A stretch of 64,000 nt of DNA from Mycobacterium sp. Z3061. GTDB taxonomy: Bacteria > Actinomycetota > Actinomycetes > Mycobacteriales > Mycobacteriaceae. A program made the translations under genes and the position numbers. The notes below the pieces were generated by a model that worked only from the letters and a program-made list of their open reading frames with translations, made no database searches and was not told where the DNA came from. The DNA lies in NCBI RefSeq assembly GCF_031583025.1, contig NZ_CP134062.1, positions 2,356,001 to 2,420,000 of the forward strand, given 5' to 3'. The first letter of the stretch is position 1. Each line of letters begins with the position of its first letter. This document shows, one piece after another, positions 39,501-48,629 of this stretch.

Positions 39501-39905
39501 GCCGGTACGGGCGGCGTGGGCGGCCAGGGTGGCGTCGGCGGTCAGGGCGCCGACGGCGCGGTCGGTGGCGGCACCGGCTACAACGGTGGACTCGGCGGTG
39601 CCGGCGGCGTCGGCGGTACCGGCGGCTCCAACAGCACGGGCATCGGGGGCACCGGTGGTCACGGCGGCAAGGGTGGCACTGGCGGCGACGCCGGTGACGG
39701 CACCGGCGGACAGGCCGGCGGCACCGGCGGCACGGGTGGTAGCGGCGGTGCGGGCGGCACCGGTGGCGTCGGATCCAGCGGTAAGTCCGGTAACGCGGGC
39801 GGCGGCGGCGTCGTCGGCAACGTGGGAACCGGTCCGTCCGGCTCGACCGGCGGCACCGGTGGAACGGGTGGAACCTCAGGCAGCGGCGGCGCCGGGTCTA
39901 GTTAG
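30535..39905 (+). CDS. Giant PE_PGRS protein, interrupted by many apparent frameshifts
   Basis: About 9.4 kb, roughly 3,100 codons. ATG 30535 starts [19 protein letters not shown], a typical PE domain that continues in another frame ([39 protein letters not shown]) to about 30870, followed by PGRS repeats (GGAGGxGG) to the TAG at 39903-39905. No second PE domain occurs, so I treat it as one gene. The Gly-rich frame changes near 30645, 30873, 31532, 32095, 32596, 32650, 33157, 33895, 33998, 34090, 34185 and 34400, with more downstream. Most changes lie in G/C runs, suggesting base-calling errors. The longest clean stretches are 36409-37340, 37978-38680 and 39270-39905. PE_PGRS proteins are ESX-5-exported surface proteins. 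It is not the positional equivalent of PE_PGRS48. Confidence 0.75.
35250..35870. repeat. Segmental repeat of about 308 nt within the PGRS region
   Basis: A Gly-rich block containing [17 protein letters not shown] and then [20 protein letters not shown] recurs after 308 nt (identical word at 35354 and 35662). The expected in-frame period is 309, so the missing base probably marks another indel. It indicates growth of the gene by unequal crossing-over. Confidence 0.7.
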
Positions 39906-41017
39906 CCCACGCGCTCCGTCGCCGGGGCCCACTTCTCTTCGATCCGTCCGTAACGCCACACCAGCAGCGCGACGGCCCAGGTCAGAACGAACATCCCGAC
40001 GACGACGAAGCCCACCGTGTTCAGGTCCAGGCCGGCGATCCAGTCCCACAGGCCACCGCGCCAGCCGAGACGACCGGCGAACAGCCCCAGCAACTCCACG
40101 GTGCCGATCAGCAGCGCCACCGCCACCGACAAACCGGTGACGGTGAGGTTGTAGTAGATCTTGCGTACCGGGTTGGAGAACGCCCAGCCGTAGGCGAAGT
40201 TCATGAACGAGCCGTCGATTGTGTCCAGCAGACACATGCCGGCGGTGAACAGCACCGGTAGGCACAGGATGGCGTACCAGGGCAGCCCGGACGCCGCGCT
40301 GGTGCCCGCCAGCACCAACAGCGCGATCTCGGTGGCGGTGTCGAAGCCCAGGCCGAACAGCAGTCCGAGCGGATACATGTGCCAGGACTTGGTGATCGAC
40401 TTGGTGAGGCGTCCCAGGAATCGGTTGAGCAGGCCGCGATTGTCCAGTTGCTGTTCGAGCTCCGCCTCATTGAACTCGCCGTGGCGCAGCCCCCGGAACA
40501 CCCGCACGATGCCGATCAGCACGACGATGTTCATCAGGGCGATCAAGTACAGGAACCCGCCCGAGACGCTGGTTCCGATCAGCCCGGTATAGAAGTGCAG
40601 CCGCGACGAGTCGTCCTCGACGGGGCCGACGACGGCGCGCAACCCGGCTGCCAGGAGCAGCGCGAGGGTGAACACCACCGAAGAGTGGCCCAGGGAGAAG
40701 AAGAATCCGACGGCCAGGGGACGCTGGCCCTCGCTCATCAGCTTGCGGGTGGTGTTGTCGATGGCGGCGATGTGGTCGGCGTCGAACGCGTGCCGCAGCC
40801 CCAGGGTGTAGGCGGTGAGCCCGATGCCCACGCCGAAAGCCTTGTGGCCCAGACTCAGATGCGCCGGCTCCACCACCAGGATCAGGGTCAGCCATCCCAC
40901 CAGGTGCAGCGCCGCGATCACCGCCAGCATGACTCCCAGCCGACCCCACTCGGCCGGGGACAGCGCCCCCCGCAGTCGCGACCACGGTGACTGCCGGTCG
41001 AGCCGGTCGCTGGCCAT
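39902..41017 (-). CDS. nicT: Nickel permease NicT (NiCoT family)
   Basis: 371 residues; ATG at 41017 follows a strong GGGGAGG Shine-Dalgarno. The NiCoT signature [14 protein letters not shown] (His76-x4-Asp81-His82) in the second membrane helix is intact, as is [13 protein letters not shown]. About eight membrane segments are visible. It imports Ni2+ (some members also Co2+), the metal needed by the hydrogenase. Counterpart of Rv2856. Its TAA (39904-39902) overlaps the TAG of PE_PGRS on the opposite strand. The divergent Fur-family gene and the box over its promoter suggest nickel-dependent repression. Confidence 0.95.
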   Translation of the reverse strand: MASDRLDRQSPWSRLRGALSPAEWGRLGVMLAVIAALHLVGWLTLILVVEPAHLSLGHKAFGVGIGLTAYTLGLRHAFDADHIAAIDNTTRKLMSEGQRPLAVGFFFSLGHSSVVFTLALLLAAGLRAVVGPVEDDSSRLHFYTGLIGTSVSGGFLYLIALMNIVVLIGIVRVFRGLRHGEFNEAELEQQLDNRGLLNRFLGRLTKSITKSWHMYPLGLLFGLGFDTATEIALLVLAGTSAASGLPWYAILCLPVLFTAGMCLLDTIDGSFMNFAYGWAFSNPVRKIYYNLTVTGLSVAVALLIGTVELLGLFAGRLGWRGGLWDWIAGLDLNTVGFVVVGMFVLTWAVALLVWRYGRIEEKWAPATERVG

Positions 41018-41049
41018 CCGAATCCTCCCCACCGACAGAGACGCGCTCA

Positions 41050-41079
41050 ACTGTAGGTTCGCCCAAGAATTGGTTGCAA
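41050..41079 (-). promoter_or_regulatory. Candidate nicT promoter
   Basis: Minus strand: TTGCAA (-35, 41079-41074), 18-nt spacer, TACAGT (-10, 41055-41050). The start site would be about 41043, giving a 26-nt leader with the GGGGAGG ribosome site. Confidence 0.5.
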
Positions 41080-41090
41080 CTGACTCGCAG
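41074..41090. promoter_or_regulatory. Candidate Nur (nickel) box overlapping the nicT -35
   Basis: TTGCAA-CTGAC-TCGCAG. The Streptomyces Nur operator is, from memory, TTGCaa-N5-ttGCAA. The first half matches fully and the second at four of six positions, with the exact 5-nt spacing. Its overlap with the -35 would let nickel-bound Nur block nicT transcription. Confidence 0.5.
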
Positions 41091-41152
41091 GAGCGGGACG
41101 CGCCGGTGGAGCCCCACTGGCAATCCCGCGCCGGCGGCGCAACACTGAACTG

Positions 41153-41683
41153 GTGACGACAGAACCGGTGGGCCTGGACCCGGCGGCCGCCGAGCGGATC
41201 GGCGAACTGCTGCGCTCGCGCGGACTGCGGCGGATGGCCTCGCGGATCCAGGTTTTGGCGATCCTGGAACCGGTCAACGGGCACCTGTCGGTGGCCGAGA
41301 TCCAGCACCGGTTGCCGGCGTGCCTGGCGCCCGGAGACCAGCCTCCCGACCTCGCGACCATCTACCGCACCGTCACCACCCTGGTCGATCAGGGCGTGCT
41401 GCACGCATTGACCCTCGACGGCGGCGTCACGACCTACGGCATGGCCACCGCGCCGCACCACCACGCCGTGTGCACCCAGTGCGGAGCGATCATCGAGGTG
41501 CCCGCCCGCAAGCTCAGTTCGGCGCTCGAACATGCGATGGCGGGTAGTTCGTTCGCGCTGTCCGAGCGGGCCGGGCTGACGCTGCACGGCCTGTGCCCGG
41601 CCTGCCAGGAAAGCGTGCAGGACTATCTCGAGGGGGAGAGCGACTCCACCGATCCACGACCGCCCAAGGGACGCCGCGGCTGA
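41153..41683 (+). CDS. Fur-family metalloregulator, probable nickel sensor Nur
   Basis: 176 residues, GTG start. N-terminal winged helix with the recognition region LATIYRTVTTLVDQGVLH. C-terminal sensing domain with His102-103-104 followed by CTQC (Cys107, Cys110) and a second zinc pair CPAC (Cys148, Cys151). The Fur family includes Fe, Zn, Mn and Ni sensors that sequence alone separates poorly. Divergence from nicT and the Nur-like box point to nickel. M. tuberculosis has only FurA and FurB (Zur), neither at this locus. The end is 1 nt from the convergent mtr stop. Confidence 0.85.
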   Translation: MTTEPVGLDPAAAERIGELLRSRGLRRMASRIQVLAILEPVNGHLSVAEIQHRLPACLAPGDQPPDLATIYRTVTTLVDQGVLHALTLDGGVTTYGMATAPHHHAVCTQCGAIIEVPARKLSSALEHAMAGSSFALSERAGLTLHGLCPACQESVQDYLEGESDSTDPRPPKGRRG

Positions 41684-41684
41684 G

Positions 41685-43064
41685 TCAGCTCAGGCCCAGC
41701 AGTGCGTTCTCCACCACTTCGGCCAGGGCGGGATGGATCCAGTACTGGCCGCGGGCCATCTCGTGGGCGGTGAGTCCGAAGCTCATCGCCTGGATCAGCG
41801 GCTGAATCAGCGACGACGCCTGATAGCCCATCAAGTGCGCGCCCAACAGCCGTCCGGTGCCGCGCTCGGCGATCAACTTGACGATGCCGGTGGTGTCCTC
41901 CATGGCCCACCCGTACGCGACGTCGCCGTAGTCCTGGATCTTGACCGAGACGTCGAAACCCTGTGCCACTGCTTGGTTTTCGGTCAATCCGACGCTGGCC
42001 AACTGCGGATCGGTGAACACCGCCGACGGCACGAACCGGTGATCGGTGACGGCCATCGACCCGGTGTCATCCCAGTCGCAGAGCAGATTTCGCTGCACGA
42101 CGCGTGCCTCGTGGTTGGCGACGTGCTTGAGCTGATAGGGCGAAGACACGTCGCCGAGCGCGAAAACCCCACGCGCGGAGGTTCGTTGGTACTCGTCGAC
42201 GACGACGCGGCCGTTCTCGACGGCGATTCCGGCCTGCTCCGCGTCGAGCAGGTCGGCGTTGGACAACCGCCCGGTGGCGACCAGCAGCGCGTCCGCGTCC
42301 AGGGTGTTTCCGTCGTCGAGTTGCAGTGACACACCCGACCCGCGGTTCTGTCCGCCCACGACATTGCGGTGGGTCCGCAGTTCCCACTTGCCCGACACGA
42401 TGCGGGTGAACCGCTCGCAGATGGTGTCGTCACAGTGACGCAGTAGGCAACTGCCGCGCACCACGAGGGTCACCCGCGAACCCAGGGCGGAGAAGACGTG
42501 GGCGAATTCTGCTGCCACGAAGCCACTTCCGACGATGACCAGGTGGTCGGGCAGATCAGGAATCCGCATGATGGTGTCGCTGGTGTGGTATCTGACACCC
42601 GAGGCGGTGATGGCCGGCGGAACCGTCGGCCGCGAGCCCGCGGCGATCACCACCTGGTCGGCGGTGAACTCCTCACCGTCTTCGGTGCGCAGCAGATAAC
42701 GCCCGTCTGCGGTGACCGGCCCGAAACGCGTGTGGCTGCCGTAGACGTCGATGTTGGCCGCCGAACGGCGGTAGTCCTCACCGCTGGGCCCGATCGGATC
42801 GATGCGCCCGAAGACCCGCGACACGATGTCGCTCCAGCGCACCCGGTCGATGTGGGCGTCGACGCCGTAGCGGGCCGCGCCCTGGATCGTCTTGGCCACC
42901 TCGGCGGCGTAGACGAACATCTTCGTCGGGATGCACCCGACGTTCAGACAGGTGCCGCCGAAGACGCCCTGCTCACAGATCGCCACCCGTTTGGATGCAT
43001 AGTGCTCGTTGAGAATGCTGTTGCCCGAACCGGTTCCGATGATCGCGAGATCGTAGGTCTCCAT
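41685..43064 (-). CDS. mtr: Mycothione reductase
   Basis: 459 residues, equal to M. tuberculosis Mtr (Rv2855). ATG at 43064 gives [16 protein letters not shown] with the FAD-binding glycines. The redox disulfide is in [14 protein letters not shown], the NADPH fold in [12 protein letters not shown], the second FAD motif in [10 protein letters not shown], and the catalytic His-Glu in [11 protein letters not shown]. It reduces mycothiol disulfide with NADPH and keeps the main actinobacterial thiol buffer reduced. It lies 8 nt after the hydrolase gene, in one transcript. Confidence 0.96.
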   Translation of the reverse strand: METYDLAIIGTGSGNSILNEHYASKRVAICEQGVFGGTCLNVGCIPTKMFVYAAEVAKTIQGAARYGVDAHIDRVRWSDIVSRVFGRIDPIGPSGEDYRRSAANIDVYGSHTRFGPVTADGRYLLRTEDGEEFTADQVVIAAGSRPTVPPAITASGVRYHTSDTIMRIPDLPDHLVIVGSGFVAAEFAHVFSALGSRVTLVVRGSCLLRHCDDTICERFTRIVSGKWELRTHRNVVGGQNRGSGVSLQLDDGNTLDADALLVATGRLSNADLLDAEQAGIAVENGRVVVDEYQRTSARGVFALGDVSSPYQLKHVANHEARVVQRNLLCDWDDTGSMAVTDHRFVPSAVFTDPQLASVGLTENQAVAQGFDVSVKIQDYGDVAYGWAMEDTTGIVKLIAERGTGRLLGAHLMGYQASSLIQPLIQAMSFGLTAHEMARGQYWIHPALAEVVENALLGLS

Positions 43065-43072
43065 ACGATGCG

Positions 43073-44098
43073 TCACCCTTTCCCCGACCGGTTCTCGGGC
43101 GGGACCGAGGCGTCGGTGTCGTTGAGCTTGCTGAGGTGTTCGTCGAGCCAGCGGTCCAGATGGCGATAGGCTAGCTGACGCGGTTGGGAAAGCGACAGGA
43201 ACACATCGTGTTTGGCATCCGGCACCGGAATGATGCTGGTGCGGTTGCCGATACAGCCGGCCCACCGCGCGATCTGGCTGACGTCGAGTACCGCGTCACC
43301 GCGCTGCAGGGCCGCCGGTTCGGCGCTCTCGGGTACGGTGTGGTCCGAACGCAGGATCAGGTTGGGCACCCCGACGTCGAGCCCCCGGTGCAGCCGGGCC
43401 TGGCCGCGACGCACCGCGTGCAGCCAGCCGAACGTTACCGGGAAGCCGCCCAACGGTTTCCACTGCAGGTTGTACTCGAACTCGCCGTGGTAGTCGCGGT
43501 GCAGGCTCGACCCGTACCCGCCGCTACCGCTGGCCCGCGCGACGCCCTTGCTGCGCATGCGCGACAGCGCCGCGATGGTGGCCGAGGTGACTCCGAGGCG
43601 CAGGATCGCCGGGCCGTGCAGGTCGAGGAACGGGCTGTTGAGGACAAGGCCGCTGACACCGGCCTGCGCGGTCGCACCCTGGCGGCGCAGCCGGTCCAGC
43701 CACAGCGACAAGATCAGCCCACCCGCCGAATGTCCGTACATCAGCACCCTGGCATCGGACTGTTCGCGGATCAGGGCCAGCGCCCGGTTGAGCTCGTCGT
43801 CGTAGTGGGCCAGGTTGGTGGTGAAGTGCGGGGTCTGGTCCGCCCGGTGTGAACGGCCGCACTTGCGCAGGTCCAGCGCGTAGAAGGTGAAGCCGCGGTC
43901 GGCGAAGTGGTCGGCCAGCGCGGTGTGGAAGAAATAGTCGGTGTAGCCGTGCACGGCCAGCACCGCGTGGCCGGCCGCAGTTTGCGGGCCGCGGCGAACG
44001 AGCGTCGCGACGATCTCGCCCTCACCATCCGGGTCGGGCCCGAGCGGGATGGTGCACTGCCAGTAGCCCGGCAGGACGTCGGGCTCCCAGCCAGTCAC
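43073..44098 (-). CDS. Alpha/beta-hydrolase, lysophospholipase-like
   Basis: 341 residues, GTG start. The alpha/beta-hydrolase fold is shown by [14 protein letters not shown] (oxyanion region), the nucleophile elbow [14 protein letters not shown], an acid in [12 protein letters not shown], and the catalytic His in [11 protein letters not shown]. It corresponds to Rv2854, upstream of mtr. The natural substrate is unknown; the family cleaves acylglycerols or lysophospholipids. A TAAGCT hexamer 6 nt before the GTG suggests a leaderless transcript that also carries mtr. Confidence 0.88.
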   Translation of the reverse strand: MTGWEPDVLPGYWQCTIPLGPDPDGEGEIVATLVRRGPQTAAGHAVLAVHGYTDYFFHTALADHFADRGFTFYALDLRKCGRSHRADQTPHFTTNLAHYDDELNRALALIREQSDARVLMYGHSAGGLILSLWLDRLRRQGATAQAGVSGLVLNSPFLDLHGPAILRLGVTSATIAALSRMRSKGVARASGSGGYGSSLHRDYHGEFEYNLQWKPLGGFPVTFGWLHAVRRGQARLHRGLDVGVPNLILRSDHTVPESAEPAALQRGDAVLDVSQIARWAGCIGNRTSIIPVPDAKHDVFLSLSQPRQLAYRHLDRWLDEHLSKLNDTDASVPPENRSGKG

Positions 44099-44104
44099 GA
44101 GGCC

Positions 44105-44110
44105 AGCTTA
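44105..44110 (-). promoter_or_regulatory. Candidate -10 (TAAGCT), leaderless start of the hydrolase-mtr unit
   Basis: Minus-strand TAAGCT ends 6 nt before the GTG at 44098, so transcription would start at the initiation codon. No Shine-Dalgarno is visible. Confidence 0.42.
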
Positions 44111-44209
44111 AAGGTTTGTGCCCTGGCCGATGCGGTGGATTGGGTGGCCAACTCCCTTCGGCGATAGCCTTGGGAACCGGCAGTCTCCCAGGAAAGGACA
44201 GCGATCGGC

Positions 44210-45688
44210 GTGGCACAGCAAGCCAGAACCGACGTCGTGCTGGTGGGTGCCGGAATCATGAGCGCCACCCTGGGCGCGTTGCTGCGGCGGCTGGAGCCCG
44301 GCTGGTCGATCACCGTGATCGAACGCCTGGACGCCGTGGGCGCCGAGAGCAGCAGTCCGTGGAACAACGCCGGCACCGGCCATGCGGGGCTGTGCGAAAT
44401 GAACTACACGCCGCAGCGCTCCGACGGCTCGATCGACGTCACCAAGGCAGTGCTGGTCAACGAGCAGTTCCAGGTCACCCGGCAGTTCTGGGCCTACGCG
44501 GCCGAAAACGGCATCCTCACCGATGTACCGGGCTTCCTCAACCCGGTTCCGCACGTCAGTTTCGTGCGCGGGGTGGCCGGGGTCGACTATCTGCGGCGAC
44601 GCCGTGAGGCGCTGGCGCGCAACCCGTTGTTCGCCGGCACCGAGCTGATCGTGGACCCCGGCGAGTTCGCGCGCCGGCTGCCGTTCATGGCCGCCAACCG
44701 CGACTTCACCGAACCGGTGGCCCTGAATTGGGCCGCCGACGGCACGGACGTCGACTTCGGCGCCCTGTCCCGGCAGCTCATCGGCTATTGCGTAAAGGCC
44801 GGTGCCACCGTGTTGTTCGGCCACGAGGTGCGCGGCCTGTCACGTCGCGATGGTGGCTGGACGCTGACCGTCGGCAACCGGCGCACCGGTGAGAAGCGGA
44901 AACTGGATGCCCGGTTCGTCTTCGTCGGCGCCGGCGGTGATGCGTTGCCGTTGCTGCAGAAGGCCGGTATCGAGGAGATCCGCGGCTTCGCCGGTTTCCC
45001 GATCGGCGGCCGTTTCGTGCGCACCGCCAACCCCGGGCTCACCGCCGCGCACCGGGCCAAGGTGTACGGCGCGCCGTCGCCGGGCGCCCCGCCGCTGGGC
45101 GCGCTGCACCTTGACCTGCGGTTCGTCAACGGCCGGCCGTGGCTGGTGTTCGGCCCTTACGCCGGCTGGTCGCCGAAGTTCCTGAAGCACGGGCACGTCA
45201 GCGACCTGCCCCGCTCGATACGGCCGGACAATCTGCCGTCCATGCTGGGCGTCGGCGTGCGGGAGCTGACACTGCTGCGGTACCTGATCGCTCAACTGCG
45301 GCTGACCGATCCGGACCGGATGGCGGCGTTGCGTGAATTCGCGCCCAGCGCAGTGGATTCGGACTGGGAGCCGACGGTCGCCGGACAGCGGGTCCAGGTG
45401 ATCCGGCGGACCAGGGGCAAGGGCGGGGCGCTGGAGTTCGGCACCACCATCGTGGGTGCCGCCGACGGCAGCATCGCCGGCCTGCTGGGCGGCTCGCCGG
45501 GTGCCTCGACCGCGGTCCCGGCGATGTTGGAGGTGCTGCAACGCTGTTTCGCCAACCGGTACCAGTCGTGGTTACCTACCCTCAAAGAGATCGTGCCGTC
45601 ACTGGGAGCTGACTTGTCGGGTGAACCCGCGCTGTACGACGAGTTGAGGTCGTGGACCGACAAAACGCTGCACTTGAAGGCGGCATGA
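44210..45688 (+). CDS. mqo: Malate:quinone oxidoreductase
   Basis: 492 residues, GTG start with AAAGGA 11 nt upstream. An FAD-binding [18 protein letters not shown] opens the protein, then the Mqo-typical [20 protein letters not shown] and later [19 protein letters not shown]. It is a membrane-associated flavoenzyme that oxidises malate to oxaloacetate and reduces menaquinone. Counterpart of Rv2852c. It is followed immediately by the GNAT gene. In M. tuberculosis PE_PGRS48 lies between mqo and the Rv2854-mtr unit; here that 111-nt gap has no gene. Confidence 0.95.
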   Translation: MAQQARTDVVLVGAGIMSATLGALLRRLEPGWSITVIERLDAVGAESSSPWNNAGTGHAGLCEMNYTPQRSDGSIDVTKAVLVNEQFQVTRQFWAYAAENGILTDVPGFLNPVPHVSFVRGVAGVDYLRRRREALARNPLFAGTELIVDPGEFARRLPFMAANRDFTEPVALNWAADGTDVDFGALSRQLIGYCVKAGATVLFGHEVRGLSRRDGGWTLTVGNRRTGEKRKLDARFVFVGAGGDALPLLQKAGIEEIRGFAGFPIGGRFVRTANPGLTAAHRAKVYGAPSPGAPPLGALHLDLRFVNGRPWLVFGPYAGWSPKFLKHGHVSDLPRSIRPDNLPSMLGVGVRELTLLRYLIAQLRLTDPDRMAALREFAPSAVDSDWEPTVAGQRVQVIRRTRGKGGALEFGTTIVGAADGSIAGLLGGSPGASTAVPAMLEVLQRCFANRYQSWLPTLKEIVPSLGADLSGEPALYDELRSWTDKTLHLKAA

Positions 45689-46171
45689 ATGTCTGAAGCC
45701 TTGCGCCGCTCCTGGTTCAAAGACCTTGACGCGCGGACTCTTTACGAACTCCTGAAGCTGCGCGTCGAGGTGTTCGTGGTCGAACAGGCCTGCCCCTACC
45801 CGGAGCTGGACGGTCGCGACCTGCTCGCCGAGACCCGGCACTTCTGGCTGGAATCGTCCGATGGAGAGGTGGTCTGCACGTTGCGGTTGATGGAGGAGCA
45901 CGCCGGTGGTGAGAAGGCGTTCCGGATCGGCCGGGTGTGCACCAAGCGCAGCGCGCGCGGACAGGGCCACGCCACCCGGCTGCTGCGCGCCGCGCTGGCC
46001 GAGGTGGGCGATTACCCCTGCCGCATCGACGCGCAGAAATACCTGACCGAGATGTACGCCCGGCACGGCTTCGTGCGCGACGGTGACGATTTCCTCGACG
46101 ACGGGATTCCGCACGTGCCGATGCTCAGGCCTGGTTCGGGGCCAGGTTCTGCCGCGGCAGGCGCGCGGTGA
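45689..46171 (+). CDS. GNAT-family N-acetyltransferase (ElaA-like)
   Basis: 160 residues. The ATG immediately follows the mqo stop. Typical ElaA/GNAT layout: [13 protein letters not shown] at the N-terminus, acetyl-CoA pyrophosphate loop [19 protein letters not shown] (R/Q-x-x-G-x-G/A), and a C-terminal [20 protein letters not shown]. Acceptor unknown. Counterpart of Rv2851c; it overlaps the chelatase-like gene by GTGA. Confidence 0.9.
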   Translation: MSEALRRSWFKDLDARTLYELLKLRVEVFVVEQACPYPELDGRDLLAETRHFWLESSDGEVVCTLRLMEEHAGGEKAFRIGRVCTKRSARGQGHATRLLRAALAEVGDYPCRIDAQKYLTEMYARHGFVRDGDDFLDDGIPHVPMLRPGSGPGSAAAGAR

Positions 46172-48000
46172 AGCCCTATCCGTTCAGCGCGATCGTCGGG
46201 CACGACCAGCTGCGGCTGGCGCTGCTGCTGTGCGCCGTGCGCCCCGAGATCGGCGGCGCCCTCATCCGGGGCGAGAAGGGCACCGCCAAGTCCACCGCCG
46301 TGCGCGGGCTGGCGGCGTTGCTGTCGGCGGGGCTGGTGGAGATGCCGTTGGGGGCCACCGAAGACCGGGTCGTCGGCTCGCTGGATCTGCAGCGGGTGCT
46401 GCGGGACGGCGAGCATGCCTTCTCCCCGGGCCTGCTGGCCCGCGCGCACGGCGGCGTCCTCTACGTCGACGAGGTGAACCTGCTGCACGACCATCTGGTC
46501 GACATCCTGCTCGACGCCGCCGCCATGGGCCGGGTGCACATCGAACGAGACGGCATCTCCCACACGCACGAGGCCCGGTTCGTCCTGATCGGGACCATGA
46601 ACCCCGAGGAGGGTGAGCTGCGTCCGCAGCTGTTGGACCGGTTCGGTCTGACGGTCGACGTCCAGGCCTCGCGCGACGTCGATGTGCGGGTGGAGGTGAT
46701 CCGCCAGCGGATGGCCTACGAAGCCGATCCCGACGCGTTCGCCCGCAAGTATGCCGACGCCGACGCCGAGCTGGCCGGCCGGATCGCCGCGGCGCGCGCC
46801 ATAGTCGACGATGTGGTGTTGCCCGACAACGAGTTACGGCGCATCGCGGCGCTGTGTGCGGCTTTCGACGTCGACGGCATGCGAGCCGATCTGGTGGTGG
46901 CGCGCACCGCCGCCGCCCACGCGGCGTGGCGCGGTGCGCTCACGGTCGAGGAGCAGGACATCCGGGTGGCCGCGGAACTGGCATTGCCGCACCGCCGCCG
47001 CCGCGATCCCTTCGACGATCACGGCATCGACCGCGACCAGCTGGACGACGCGCTGGCGCGGGCGGATGCGGAGTCCCAGGGCCAGCCGGACCCCGACCCC
47101 GATCCGCCCGGCGGTGGTCAGTCCGCGGAAGAGTCTGTCCCCGAACAGAATTCGGGCGATACCGGCGCACCGCCCAGGCCTGGTTCACCGCCCAGGCCCA
47201 GCGCGCCGCCGTCCAAGGTGTTTCGCACCCGGGCTTTGACGGTGCCCGGGGTCGGTGAAGGCGCGCCCGGACGACGATCCCGCGCCCGCAACGCCTCCGG
47301 CAGCGTGGTGGCCGCCGCCGACCCCGCCGACCCGGATGGGCACGGCCTGCATCTGTTCGCCACTCTGCTGACGGCCGCCGAAGACGCCGAGCGGGCCGGG
47401 CCGCTGCAGTTACGAACCAGCCACCTGCGCCGGGCCGTCCGTGAGGGACGCGAGGGCAACCTGGTGATCTTCGTGGTCGACGCCTCCGGTTCGATGGCCG
47501 CCCGCGACCGCATGGCCGCTGTCAGCGGCGCCGCCATGTCGCTACTGCGCGACGCCTACCAGCGGCGCGACAAGGTCGCCGTCATCACCTTCCGCCAGCA
47601 GGAGGCCAGGATCCTGCTGCCGCCGACGTCGTCGGCGCACATCGCCGGGCGGCGACTGGCCCGGTTCGACACCGGCGGCAGGACCCCGCTCGCCGAGGGC
47701 CTGCTGGCCGCGCGCGCACTGGTGATCCGGGAGAAGGTGCGCGACCGGGCGCGCCGTCCGCTGGTGGTGGTGCTGACCGACGGCCGCGCCACCGCCGGCC
47801 CGGACCCGTTGGTTCGCAGCAGGATTGCCGCCGAGAGGCTGGTAGCCGAAGGTGTTGCCGCTGTCGTCGTCGACTGCGAGACGTCGTATGTGCGGTTGGG
47901 TCTGGCCGGACAACTGGCCCGTCAGTTGGGTGCTCCGGTCATCCGCATGGAACAGCTGCACGCCGATCACCTGACCCGGGCCGTCCGCAGCGTGGCCTGA
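46168..48000 (+). CDS. Magnesium/cobalt-chelatase-like AAA+ / VWA protein
   Basis: 610 residues, GTG start. The N-terminal AAA+ ATPase of the ChlI/BchI type has Walker [10 protein letters not shown] and Walker [15 protein letters not shown]. An acidic, Pro-rich linker spans about residues 295-385 ([26 protein letters not shown]). The C-terminal von Willebrand A domain has the MIDAS motif VDASGSMAA and [11 protein letters not shown]. Fusion of I- and D-type subunits is typical of actinobacterial homologues (Rv2850c). With cobO, cobB and cysG downstream it is a candidate for metal insertion in cobalamin or sirohaem synthesis, though no large (H/N) subunit is nearby. Confidence 0.9.
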   Translation: MKPYPFSAIVGHDQLRLALLLCAVRPEIGGALIRGEKGTAKSTAVRGLAALLSAGLVEMPLGATEDRVVGSLDLQRVLRDGEHAFSPGLLARAHGGVLYVDEVNLLHDHLVDILLDAAAMGRVHIERDGISHTHEARFVLIGTMNPEEGELRPQLLDRFGLTVDVQASRDVDVRVEVIRQRMAYEADPDAFARKYADADAELAGRIAAARAIVDDVVLPDNELRRIAALCAAFDVDGMRADLVVARTAAAHAAWRGALTVEEQDIRVAAELALPHRRRRDPFDDHGIDRDQLDDALARADAESQGQPDPDPDPPGGGQSAEESVPEQNSGDTGAPPRPGSPPRPSAPPSKVFRTRALTVPGVGEGAPGRRSRARNASGSVVAAADPADPDGHGLHLFATLLTAAEDAERAGPLQLRTSHLRRAVREGREGNLVIFVVDASGSMAARDRMAAVSGAAMSLLRDAYQRRDKVAVITFRQQEARILLPPTSSAHIAGRRLARFDTGGRTPLAEGLLAARALVIREKVRDRARRPLVVVLTDGRATAGPDPLVRSRIAAERLVAEGVAAVVVDCETSYVRLGLAGQLARQLGAPVIRMEQLHADHLTRAVRSVA

Positions 48001-48003
48001 CAG

Positions 48004-48009
48004 GATAAT
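48004..48009 (+). promoter_or_regulatory. Candidate -10 (GATAAT), leaderless cobO
   Basis: GATAAT, one base off TATAAT, ends 5 nt before the cobO ATG. There is no Shine-Dalgarno. Confidence 0.42.
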
Positions 48010-48014
48010 CAGTT

Positions 48015-48629
48015 ATGCCCCAAGGCAATCCGACTGGAGTCCCGAACGACGGCCTGACCACCCGGGCCCGGCGCAACACCCCCGTGCTGGCGGTGCACAC
48101 CGGCGACGGCAAGGGCAAGTCGACGGCCGCGTTCGGAATGGCGTTGCGCGCCTGGAATGCCGGGATGAGTGTGGCGGTGTTCCAGTTCGTCAAGAGTGCG
48201 AAGTGGAAGGTGGGCGAGGAGTCAGCGTTTCGGGAGCTCGGCCGCTTGCATGAAAGCGCGGGCGTCGGTGGGGCGGTCGAGTGGCACAAGATGGGTTCGG
48301 GCTGGTCCTGGTCGCGCAAGGCCGGCAGCGAGGTCGACCACGCCGCGGCGGCCGCCGACGGCTGGGCCGAGATCCGCGGCCGCCTGCGCGAGCAGCGGCA
48401 CGACTTCTATGTCCTCGACGAGTTCACCTATCCGCTGAAGTGGGGCTGGGTCGACGTCGGCGAGGTGGTCGAAGCGCTGCGGGCCCGGCCGGGTCAGCAG
48501 CATGTGGTGATCACCGGCCGCGACGCGCCGCCGCTGCTGGTCGAGGCCGCCGACCTGGTGACCGAGATGGGCAAGGTGAAGCACCCGATGGACGCCGGCC
48601 GCAAGGGCCAGAAGGGCATCGAGTGGTGA
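48015..48629 (+). CDS. cobO: Cob(I)yrinic acid a,c-diamide adenosyltransferase
   Basis: 204 residues. CobA/CobO-type ATP:corrinoid adenosyltransferase with P-loop HTGDGKGKSTAAFGMALRA, VLDEFTYPL and VITGRDAPPLL. It adds the 5'-deoxyadenosyl ligand to the cobalt of corrinoids. Counterpart of Rv2849c. The stop overlaps the cobB GTG (GTGA). Confidence 0.95.
   Translation: MPQGNPTGVPNDGLTTRARRNTPVLAVHTGDGKGKSTAAFGMALRAWNAGMSVAVFQFVKSAKWKVGEESAFRELGRLHESAGVGGAVEWHKMGSGWSWSRKAGSEVDHAAAAADGWAEIRGRLREQRHDFYVLDEFTYPLKWGWVDVGEVVEALRARPGQQHVVITGRDAPPLLVEAADLVTEMGKVKHPMDAGRKGQKGIEW

Noticed and set aside
21661-39905. CRISPR-like or satellite repeat arrays
   Set aside because: The repeats are coding (NxGxGNxG and GGxGGx) with multiples-of-three periods and no unique spacers or palindromic repeat units.
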